From Celeribacter litoreus (GTDB lineage: Bacteria; Pseudomonadota; Alphaproteobacteria; Rhodobacterales; Rhodobacteraceae): a stretch of DNA of 64,000 nt. The notes beneath the pieces were generated by a model that ran no database searches, was not told where the DNA came from, and saw only the letters and a list, made by a program, of their open reading frames with translations. Within the stretch, counting starts at the first letter, position 1. Each line of letters opens with the position of its first letter. Both the position numbers and the translations under genes were made by a program. Where the stretch lies: positions 1 through 64,000 of the forward strand of contig NZ_JAIUFY010000005.1 in assembly GCF_020165855.1 (NCBI RefSeq). The letters run 5' to 3'. Positions 16,423 to 23,808 of this stretch are shown here, in pieces.

Positions 16423-18834
16423 ATGTCTCAAGCGCAGCCAGAGGCCATGGATATTCTCGCTCGTTATCAACGCCTTCCGGGGGTTGCTGACGAGCTGTTT
16501 GATCCAGCGGGACATATGCGTCCCGTATGGCGTCGGTTTGTTGCGCGCTTTTTGCGTTTGTCGTCGGATGATATTCGGGCGAGGTTTGAGCGCGGGGATC
16601 AGTATCTTCGGGATGCGGGCGTGTTTTATCGCCAATATTCCAACGATCCGCTCGCAGAACGGGATTGGCCGCTGAGCCATATTCCTGTGATCCTCCACGA
16701 GCAGGAGTGGGACCAAATTTGCGCGGGTCTCACCCAGCGCGCGAATTTGTTGGAACAGGTCATGGCCGATCTCTATGGCCCTGCGAGACTTGTCGCAGAT
16801 GGACATCTGCCTGCGGAGTTGATCGCACGCTCGGAGCAGTGGCTGCGGCCAATGGTCGGGGTGCCTCCGCGCGGCGGGCATTATCTGCACTTTCTGGCCT
16901 TCGAGATCGGGCGTTCTCCGGATGGCACCTGGTTCGTTGTCGGGGATCGGACACAGGCCCCGTCGGGTGCTGGTTTCGCGCTTGAAAACCGGATGGCGAC
17001 AGGGCGCATCTTTCCGGAACGCTTTCCGCGCGCACACATCCACAAGCTTGCGGGCTTTTTCGGGACGTTCCGCGATGCGATGGAGGATTTGGCGTCCCCG
17101 TCCTACAAACGTCCCAAAGTCAGTGCGATCCTGACACCGGGCCCCTCGAACGACACCTATTACGAACACACATATATCGCCCGCTACCTCGGGATGATGC
17201 TCCTCGAAGGGGAGGACATTGTTGTCGAAAACGGTGAGGCGATGGTGCGCACCATCGAAGGGTTGCAGCCTTTGGGGATGTTGTGGCGCCGTATTGATGC
17301 GACTTTCGGCGATCCTCTGGAATTCGACGAAAACTCGCACATTGGTGCGCCGGGCCTGATGGATGCGGTGAGGTCGGGAGAGTTGGGGCTAGCGAACGCA
17401 TTCGGCTCCGGCATTCTGGAATCTCGAGCGATGATGGCGTTCCTGCCGCGCGTGGCCGAGGTTCTGACCGGCGGGCCTCTGATGATCCCGAACATCGCGA
17501 CATGGTGGTGCGGCGGAGAGGCCGAACGCGCCTATGTACGTGAGAATGTCGAGAATATGCTGATCGGACCCGCGGATGCTGTGAACCTGCCGTTTGACCT
17601 TGATTCAAGCACAGCGCTTGGCGGGAAGTTTATGGGCGACGCCAAGGAAAGCATTTCCGACTGGCTCGAACGCGAAGGTGATCGTCTCGTGGGACAGGAG
17701 GCTGTGACGCTTTCGACGACGCCCGCTTGGGAAGATACCGAAGACGGTGGTCAGGTCGTTCCGCGTCCGATGACCGTTCGCGTGTTCGCGGCTCGCACCG
17801 CAACGGGTTGGCAGTTCATGAAGGGCGGTTATGCGCGGATTGGTCGGTCCAACGATGCGACAGCGCTCGCGATGCAAAGCGGTGGTTCCGTTGCTGACGT
17901 CTGGATCGTCGCCGACAAACCGCTCCCGAAAGTGGTTTCGCGGACGGACGAGCCGGATAATTATCGACGGACCAGTCCGGGCACTTTGCCCGCACGCGCG
18001 GCAGATAACCTTTATTGGCTCGGGCGCTATGTTGAGCGCACCGAAGATGCGGTGCGTCTGATCAGAGCCTATCACTTGCGTCTCGCCGCGACGGATAATC
18101 GCAACGATGTGCGCCTCAAGACACTCTACGCTTACATGGAAGGGTTCGGCTTTGATTTGAACGAAACCTTTCCGACCACGTTGATCCAGCGAATTCAAGC
18201 TACGCTGGCCTGTGCGTCCAAGGTGCGGGACCGGTTTTCGACCGACGGGATGCTGGCGCTGAAAGATTTGCTGAAGACCGCGAAACGGATGCAGGAGACG
18301 GTGCAGCCAGGAGATGACTGCGCGCGTGCGATGTCCGTGTTGATCCGGAAGATGGCGGGGATCAGCGGTCTCGTGCACGAAAATATGTATCGCTCGGCGG
18401 GATGGCGTTTTCTGAGCTTTGGGCGTGCGCTTGAGCGTGCCGATGCCGTTGCGGCGGTCCTTGCGGAATTTGCCGATCCGGATGCGCCGGAGGGGTCGCT
18501 CGACCTCGCGGTGGAGGTTGGGGACTCAATCATCACTCACCAACGGCGGTATCGTGTTGAGACGAGCCGCAATGCGGTTGTCGACCTTCTTGCGCTGGAT
18601 GCGGACAACCCGCGTGGGCTGTTGTTCTTGATCCGTCAGTTGGGAATTCATGGCGCGGCTTTGCCGGATGCGGAGCGTGACGGCCGGCCGTCGGACGTGA
18701 TGAAGGCAATCCTGCCGCTTGAGACCGAATTGGCCTGTGCGACGCCGGAGGAGCTCACAAGCGAGCGCATTCTTTCGATCCGTTCTGATCTGGGCCGGAT
18801 TTCGGACCTTCTGACGACGGTCTACCTGAGGTGA
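16423..18834 (+). CDS. Circularly permuted ATP-grasp protein fused to alpha-E domain
   Basis: An 803-residue fusion. The first half (about 10-490) is the circularly permuted type 2 ATP-grasp (DUF404/DUF407) domain, recognisable by GVPPRGGHYLHF, TPGPSNDTYYEHTYIARYLG and PNIATWWCGGE. The second half (about 525-800) is the helical alpha-E (DUF403) domain starting at LPARAADNLYWLGRYVERTED. In many genomes these are two genes; here they are one. ATP-grasp enzymes form amide bonds through acyl phosphates, so peptide-bond formation with the neighbouring amidoligase is a reasonable inference. It begins 41 bases after the first transglutaminase gene and ends 3 bases before the next. Confidence 0.9.
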   Translation: MSQAQPEAMDILARYQRLPGVADELFDPAGHMRPVWRRFVARFLRLSSDDIRARFERGDQYLRDAGVFYRQYSNDPLAERDWPLSHIPVILHEQEWDQICAGLTQRANLLEQVMADLYGPARLVADGHLPAELIARSEQWLRPMVGVPPRGGHYLHFLAFEIGRSPDGTWFVVGDRTQAPSGAGFALENRMATGRIFPERFPRAHIHKLAGFFGTFRDAMEDLASPSYKRPKVSAILTPGPSNDTYYEHTYIARYLGMMLLEGEDIVVENGEAMVRTIEGLQPLGMLWRRIDATFGDPLEFDENSHIGAPGLMDAVRSGELGLANAFGSGILESRAMMAFLPRVAEVLTGGPLMIPNIATWWCGGEAERAYVRENVENMLIGPADAVNLPFDLDSSTALGGKFMGDAKESISDWLEREGDRLVGQEAVTLSTTPAWEDTEDGGQVVPRPMTVRVFAARTATGWQFMKGGYARIGRSNDATALAMQSGGSVADVWIVADKPLPKVVSRTDEPDNYRRTSPGTLPARAADNLYWLGRYVERTEDAVRLIRAYHLRLAATDNRNDVRLKTLYAYMEGFGFDLNETFPTTLIQRIQATLACASKVRDRFSTDGMLALKDLLKTAKRMQETVQPGDDCARAMSVLIRKMAGISGLVHENMYRSAGWRFLSFGRALERADAVAAVLAEFADPDAPEGSLDLAVEVGDSIITHQRRYRVETSRNAVVDLLALDADNPRGLLFLIRQLGIHGAALPDAERDGRPSDVMKAILPLETELACATPEELTSERILSIRSDLGRISDLLTTVYLR

Positions 18835-18837
18835 CGC

Positions 18838-19734
18838 ATGCTCTATGATCTCGGATTGACCATCACCTACAGTTACGCGAGCCCATCGGATCGGGCGCGA
18901 ACGATCCTGCGTCTTCTGCCCGCGAATGTCCCTGGCGTTCAAACCGTGCGGCAGCGGCTACTCGAGATTATGCCTTTGCCGGAAGAGCGTCGCGACGGGC
19001 GGGACTTTTTCGGAAATGAGACGAGTATGGTCGCGTGGCATTCGCCGATTTCGGAACTGTCGCTCAAAGTAACGGCTCAGGTCGAACGCTTTGAACCCGC
19101 GCCACTTTTCGACTTTTCGCCGCCTTTGGAGCAGTTGCCGCAGGAGTTGGCGGGGCTTCAGTCCCTTGATCCGGAAGCGCCGCACCATTTCCGCTGCGCC
19201 TCACCGCGGGTTTCGACGTTCGACGAAATTACAGCCTACGCGAAAGAGTGCCTGACGGATGGTGTGACGGTGCTCGGGGCGATTGAGGCCGTCGGGCGGG
19301 CGCTTCATAAGGACATGAAGTTCGACGCGGAGGCCACGGATGTGGATACGCCGCTACAGGATGCGTTTGAGAAACGTCACGGCGTCTGTCAGGATTTTGC
19401 GCATATCATGATCTCTGCTCTGCGCGGGATCGGCATTCCTGCCGCCTATGCGTCGGGCTTTCTCCGCACCTTTGCGCCGCCGGGGCAGCCGCGTCTCGAA
19501 GGGGCCGATGCGATGCACGCGTGGGTGCGGGCGTGGGCCGGCAATCAAATGGGCTGGGTGGAGTTTGACCCCACCAACGACCAGTTCGCCGGTGGGGACT
19601 ATATCACGATCGGTTATGGTCGCGATTATGGAGATGTTGCGCCGGTGCGCGGCGCGATGCGGTCTTCGGGAGAGCACACCACGACCCAAGCCGTCGATGT
19701 GATCCCCCATGAGGACGCAGTCGCCTCAGACTGA
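18838..19734 (+). CDS. Stand-alone transglutaminase-like cysteine peptidase
   Basis: A 298-residue protein with an N-terminal beta domain (1-100, starting MLYDLGLTITYSYASPSDRAR) and a papain-like core. The triad is C184 in HGVCQDFAH, H227 in AMHAWVRAW and D244 in VEFDPTN. There is no signal peptide. Bacterial members mostly act as peptidases or amidases rather than cross-linkers. Three bases separate it from the ATP-grasp/alpha-E gene, so it is in the same operon. Its stop region overlaps the convergent glutathione transferase gene by 9 bases. In other genomes a proteasome-like Anbu gene often joins this set; none is in this window. Confidence 0.88.
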   Translation: MLYDLGLTITYSYASPSDRARTILRLLPANVPGVQTVRQRLLEIMPLPEERRDGRDFFGNETSMVAWHSPISELSLKVTAQVERFEPAPLFDFSPPLEQLPQELAGLQSLDPEAPHHFRCASPRVSTFDEITAYAKECLTDGVTVLGAIEAVGRALHKDMKFDAEATDVDTPLQDAFEKRHGVCQDFAHIMISALRGIGIPAAYASGFLRTFAPPGQPRLEGADAMHAWVRAWAGNQMGWVEFDPTNDQFAGGDYITIGYGRDYGDVAPVRGAMRSSGEHTTTQAVDVIPHEDAVASD

Positions 19735-20688
19735 GGCCAGAAGCTCATCGATGTGAGCTGGGCCGACCGGACGGATGCGGGTCGGGTTCAGCGACTTGAT
19801 CGAGTAATATCCGCGCGTGATGTGATCCATGTTCACGGTTTCTGCGACGCCTGGGAGGCGGAAGATGCGCTCCATGTAAGCAGACAGACGCGGGTAATCA
19901 GCGATCTGTTTCAGGTTACATTTGAAGATGCCGTGATAGGCAGCGTCAAAGCGGATGAGCGTGACGAAAGTCCGGATGTCCGTTTCTGTAATCCGGTCGC
20001 CGAAGAGGTAATCGCCGGTGAGGCGCTCTTCCAACATATCGAGCGTTTCGAAGACGCCTTGGACGGCCTCATCATAGGCTTCCTGCGACGACGCGAATCC
20101 GGCTTTGTAAACGCCGTTGTTCAGGTTGTCGTAGATCACCGGGTTCAGGGCGTCGATTTCAGACGCAAGATCGTCTGGATAGAGACGCGGTGTCGGTGGG
20201 ACGATCTCGTCAAACGCCGTGTCGAACATGCGCACGATGTCGGCGCTCTCGTTGTTCACGAGCGTATTGGTTTTCATATCCCACAGAACCGGCACCGTCG
20301 CACGACCGGACACGTGCGGGTCAGCTCGCGTGTAAAGTTCGTGCATATACTCGGAGCCAAAGAGCGGGTCCGCATCGGCACCGTCATATCCACCGAAGGC
20401 CCAGCCCTGATCTGTTAGCGTCGGATTGACGACGGTCACAGGGATGATGTCTTCGAGGCCTTTGAGCTTGCGTGCGATGAGCGTGCGCGAGGCCCAAGGG
20501 CAGATGAGAGCGACGTAGAGGCGGTAGCGTCCGGCTTCGGCTTTGAAGCCTGCTTCTCCGGTCGGCCCAGCCGAGCCGTCCGGAGTGATCCAGTTACGGA
20601 AGCTTGAAACCTGCCGAACGAAACGGCCTTTTTTGTCGGCTTTTTGAACCGGGTCCCAGCTTTTGGCCCATTTTCCGTCAACAAGCAT
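19726..20688 (-). CDS. Glutathionyl-hydroquinone reductase (Xi-class GST, YqjG/ECM4-like)
   Basis: A 320-residue cytosolic enzyme that reduces glutathionylated hydroquinones. The catalytic cysteine is in ALICPWASRT, the CPWA motif that separates this class from ordinary GSTs. It is longer than normal GSTs, as the class requires, and shows VNNESADIVRMF for glutathione binding and a helical C-terminal domain. The start at 20688 (MLVDGKWAKSW) has GAGGA upstream; the 21 residues ahead of it in the open frame are not family-like. Last gene of a probable four-gene operon, 10 bases after the YgiD-like dioxygenase. Confidence 0.93.
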   Translation of the reverse strand: MLVDGKWAKSWDPVQKADKKGRFVRQVSSFRNWITPDGSAGPTGEAGFKAEAGRYRLYVALICPWASRTLIARKLKGLEDIIPVTVVNPTLTDQGWAFGGYDGADADPLFGSEYMHELYTRADPHVSGRATVPVLWDMKTNTLVNNESADIVRMFDTAFDEIVPPTPRLYPDDLASEIDALNPVIYDNLNNGVYKAGFASSQEAYDEAVQGVFETLDMLEERLTGDYLFGDRITETDIRTFVTLIRFDAAYHGIFKCNLKQIADYPRLSAYMERIFRLPGVAETVNMDHITRGYYSIKSLNPTRIRPVGPAHIDELLASV

Positions 20689-20698
20689 AGTTACGTCC

Positions 20699-21517
20699 TC
20701 AGTAATAGATAAAGCTGCGCATCGAGACAGAGGCGATGTCAATCGTGTCATTCATGAACATCAGCTCGTCTTCTGGCAAGGAGGCGCCAGCGATTGTGAG
20801 CGCAGGCAGGTAGTGGTCGACCGACGGGTGCGCCATTTTAAGCAGATTTCCCAGACCGGCTCGGTCTGTGATCGTTTTATGATCACGCGCCTGCAGACGA
20901 TCCGCGACGAGGGTGTCGAATTCTTCGGCCCAGTCATACGGGCGTCCGCCAAAACGCATGGTGCGCAGGTTGTGAACGATGTTGCCGGAGCCGAGGATCA
21001 GAACGCCACGGTTGCGGAGGTCCTGAAGGGCCTGACCGATTTCGAGGTGGTGGCCGAGGTCTTTTGTCATGTCGATCGACAGCTGGAACACCGGTACGTC
21101 TGCATTCGGGTAAAGGAATTTCAGAACGGACCAAGCGCCGTGGTCGAGACCCCAAGTGTCGTCACCTTCTGCGTGGTGGCTTGCGAGGAGGCTCACGACC
21201 TCTTTCGCGACATCCGGTGCGCCCGGTGCGGGGTATTGCTCCGCGAAGAGCTCCTGGGGAAAGCCGTAAAAGTCGTGGATCGTTTTCGGCATTTTCGAGA
21301 CATCGACGAGGGTCGAACCGCGGGTCATCCAGTGCGCGGAAACGACGAGGATAGCTTGCGGTTGGGGCAGAGCTTCTCCGAGACGTTTCCAGCTACGGGA
21401 ATAGCTGTTGTCTTCGATGGCGTTCATCGGGCTGCCGTGTCCTAGAAAGACGACCGGCAGGCGATCAGAGGATTTGAGGCTGTCTTTGAGCCGTTGGAGC
21501 TGTTGAACAATGCTCAT
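20699..21517 (-). CDS. ygiD: Class III extradiol dioxygenase, YgiD/4,5-DOPA dioxygenase family
   Basis: A 272-residue metal-dependent ring-cleavage dioxygenase. Metal-ligand histidines are seen in FLGHGSPMNAIE, VVSAHW and GSGNIVHNLR; HHAEGDDTWGLDHGAW is also typical. E. coli YgiD cleaves L-DOPA at the 4,5 bond and plant relatives make betalains; the physiological substrate in bacteria is unclear. AAAGGAG precedes the ATG. The companion quinone-handling genes (DoxX, hydroquinone reductase) suggest a role in coping with catechols or quinones. Confidence 0.9.
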   Translation of the reverse strand: MSIVQQLQRLKDSLKSSDRLPVVFLGHGSPMNAIEDNSYSRSWKRLGEALPQPQAILVVSAHWMTRGSTLVDVSKMPKTIHDFYGFPQELFAEQYPAPGAPDVAKEVVSLLASHHAEGDDTWGLDHGAWSVLKFLYPNADVPVFQLSIDMTKDLGHHLEIGQALQDLRNRGVLILGSGNIVHNLRTMRFGGRPYDWAEEFDTLVADRLQARDHKTITDRAGLGNLLKMAHPSVDHYLPALTIAGASLPEDELMFMNDTIDIASVSMRSFIYY

Positions 21518-21560
21518 GTCGGTCTCCTTTCAAGGACGGAGGCATAGAGTTGGGTGGAAG

Positions 21561-21583
21561 GGCCACGCCAGTTTGGCGTGGCC
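21561..21583. terminator. Strong hairpin between the DoxX and dioxygenase genes
   Basis: GGCCACGCCA and TGGCGTGGCC pair perfectly around a 3-base loop. It lies just after the doxX stop in the leftward operon. No good T-run follows on the minus strand, so it may act as an attenuator or mRNA stabiliser that lowers the downstream pair rather than a full stop. Confidence 0.5.
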
Positions 21584-21591
21584 TTTGCATC

Positions 21592-21996
21592 TTATTTGCG
21601 TTTGAGCGGGTAGAGCGCGTAAGGCCCGTCGCCCAGCAGTACCAGAGAGGCCTGCACCAGTGCCCACATTGCCGGATATTCCCAGCCACCGCCAGCGTTA
21701 GACCAGTTAAAGCCTGCGCCCCAGTGAGCGAAGATTGCTGCGCCGACGAGCGGGAAGACGAGCGCGGCGGACACGAGGCGGGTCGCAATGCCGAGGATGA
21801 GGGCGATACCGCCGCCAATCTCTGCGATCATGGTCAGGTAGCCGAGAGCGCCCGGAAGACCAATGCTCTCAAAGAACCCTGCGGTCCCGGCAGGGGTGAA
21901 GACAAAGAGCTTCACCAGGCCGTGAAAGAGGAACAGGACGCCCGTGGTTACACGAAGGAGGAGGGCGGCATACGGTGCAGTTTTCAGGTCGATCAT
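21592..21996 (-). CDS. DoxX family membrane protein
   Basis: A 134-residue protein with four hydrophobic helices. The family pattern is clear: LLRVTTGVLFLFHGLVKL at the start, AEIGGGIALILG in the second helix and a LVFPLVGAAIFAHW third helix. DoxX proteins are small inner-membrane proteins linked to quinone or thiol redox; the exact role is unsettled. GGAGA is upstream of the ATG. It follows the F420-reductase-like gene by 21 bases. Confidence 0.88.
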   Translation of the reverse strand: MIDLKTAPYAALLLRVTTGVLFLFHGLVKLFVFTPAGTAGFFESIGLPGALGYLTMIAEIGGGIALILGIATRLVSAALVFPLVGAAIFAHWGAGFNWSNAGGGWEYPAMWALVQASLVLLGDGPYALYPLKRK

Positions 21997-22017
21997 ATCT
22001 TGTCTCCGATCTAAAGG

Positions 22018-22644
22018 TTACGCTGCAATCCAAGCAGGCGCGATGTTGGTGCCTTGGCCGAGCATGTAGCCGAAGCTGATGTTCATGTAGCCAAGCGGTT
22101 CGAGGTAACGGGCGTTGCCGAGGCCACCAGCGTCGCGGGCGTCAAAGCCGGTGTCGTTTGCGAGAGCGATCACACGTGCTTTTGCATCTGCGTCGTCAGA
22201 GGCGACAAACGTCTGGATCTTGCGGCCGTCGAGGGTCAGGTCGCCTGCGTAGAGCTGCGCGAAGACCGTATTGAATGCTTTTACCACAGGTGCGTCGACC
22301 AGTTTGGCAATTTCTTCTGCTGCGGAGGTCGTGTGGCCAACTTGCAGAGCGGAGAAGTCTTCGGTCACAGGGTTGGAGAGGTCTACAACGATCTTGCCTT
22401 TGAAGTCGTTGTTTTTGGCAACTTCGAGGCTTGCGTTGTAAGGGGTTGCAAGGATGACGACTTCGGCTTGTTTGATGGCCGTTGCGACGTCTGCAGCTTG
22501 GACAGTGACGCCAGCTTCTTTGAGTTTGGCTGCCGCTTCTGCGCCGCCTTTCTCGTCAGAGAGGACAACCCCGTGAGAGGTTTTGCCGATTGCAGATGCG
22601 AGGCCGGAGCCGATGTTGCCAGAGCCGATGATTGCGATGTTCAT
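22018..22644 (-). CDS. NADPH-dependent F420 reductase-like / NAD(P)-binding oxidoreductase
   Basis: A 208-residue Rossmann-fold protein starting MNIAIIGSGNIGSGLASAIG, with EVVILATPYNA, VDLSNPV and VKAFNTVFAQLY. This matches the short NADPH-dependent F420-reductase-like/NADP oxidoreductase family found in bacteria that lack F420, so the true acceptor may be a flavin or quinone. The start at 22644 has AAAGGA; the longer open frame to 22893 overlaps the divergent LysR gene and is rejected. First gene of the operon with DoxX, dioxygenase and hydroquinone reductase. Confidence 0.85.
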   Translation of the reverse strand: MNIAIIGSGNIGSGLASAIGKTSHGVVLSDEKGGAEAAAKLKEAGVTVQAADVATAIKQAEVVILATPYNASLEVAKNNDFKGKIVVDLSNPVTEDFSALQVGHTTSAAEEIAKLVDAPVVKAFNTVFAQLYAGDLTLDGRKIQTFVASDDADAKARVIALANDTGFDARDAGGLGNARYLEPLGYMNISFGYMLGQGTNIAPAWIAA

Positions 22645-22795
22645 AGTGTTGGTCCTTTGTTTCGGTGCGTCCCAGCGTGGTCGCCGTTGCTGACGCTTTG
22701 TTTCTTTCGATGACCTGAAGATGCCTCTTGCGGCTGCGGAATAAAATGGCGAAGGTATGGAATAACCTTCTCCAATTTGTTCGCAATGGTGGATC

Positions 22796-23695
22796 ATGGA
22801 TTTAGTTGATGGATTGCGCGCCTTCGTGGCGACGGCTGAGACCGGCTCGTTCACGGCGGCGGCAGACAGGCTCGGCATCTCGAACCGGCTCACGTCGAAA
22901 TACGTTGCAGAACTCGAAGAGCGTCTCGGAGTTCGTCTCCTTCAGCGCACCACGCGCAAAGTCGGCCTCACCTCGTCCGGCGAAGAGTTGCTCGCGCGGG
23001 CGCCTGCGCTCTTGGATGAGATGGACGACATGCTGGGCGCAGTCACTGAGGACACGCGTGGCTATTCCGGCACGCTGCGCATCTCCGCGCCGGTGACGTT
23101 CGGGGAAGTTTACGTTAAGGACCTACTGAGCCGCTTCGCGAAACCGCACCCCGACCTCACGATCGATCTGCGCCTCAATGACGCCTATGTAGATTTGGCA
23201 AGTGAGGGGATTGATTTGGCCTTCCGGATCGGCACCCCGAGCGTCTCGGCGCTAAAATCCCGCAAGATCGGCGGCATCCGCACGATCGTCGTCGCGTCGC
23301 CAGAGTATCTCGCAGAGCACGGTAGGCCCGAGAAACCCGAGGATTTGCTCTCTCATCGGTGTTTGGTGGATACGAACCGGAGAAATCCGTCGCGCTGGGT
23401 TTTCCCCTCCGAAGGCACGGATATCGTCGTGGATGTCCCGTCGAGCTTTATGGTGAACAGTGCGAGGGTGGCGCGTGATTTGGCGCTAAGGGGAGAGGGC
23501 ATCGCCTACTGTCCGACCTTCATTGCCGCTGAGGATGTTGAGGAGGGCCGCCTCGTCGAACTTATGCCGGATTACGCCTATTCGGATCACCCTGTGAGCG
23601 TGGTCTATCTCGAAGGCCGCACTTTGCCGCGTAAGGTCCGTGCCCTGATCGACTTCGCTGTGAAAGACTACCGGCAGGCCGAGAGCGGCGGATAA
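22796..23695 (+). CDS. LysR-family transcriptional regulator
   Basis: A 299-residue LTTR. The N-terminal winged helix-turn-helix is in AFVATAETGSFTAAADRLGI and the following SKYVAELEERLGVRLLQRTTRK. The effector domain (about 90-293) includes LRISAPVTFGEVYVKDLL and LRLNDAYVDLASEGIDLAFRIG, typical of the CrgA-like subgroup that often governs quinone or aldehyde stress genes. It is divergent from the F420-reductase-like gene across 151 bases, the classical arrangement for control of that operon. Confidence 0.9.
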   Translation: MDLVDGLRAFVATAETGSFTAAADRLGISNRLTSKYVAELEERLGVRLLQRTTRKVGLTSSGEELLARAPALLDEMDDMLGAVTEDTRGYSGTLRISAPVTFGEVYVKDLLSRFAKPHPDLTIDLRLNDAYVDLASEGIDLAFRIGTPSVSALKSRKIGGIRTIVVASPEYLAEHGRPEKPEDLLSHRCLVDTNRRNPSRWVFPSEGTDIVVDVPSSFMVNSARVARDLALRGEGIAYCPTFIAAEDVEEGRLVELMPDYAYSDHPVSVVYLEGRTLPRKVRALIDFAVKDYRQAESGG

Positions 23696-23808
23696 ATATG
23701 CGAAACTTGACCTGAGCCAAGGTCAGGGCGCACCATGAGACGATAGCGTGAAACCCGGATCGCGCCCGCTGGAGCGGGACGCATGACACAAATCGGGAGA
23801 CTGCCGTC

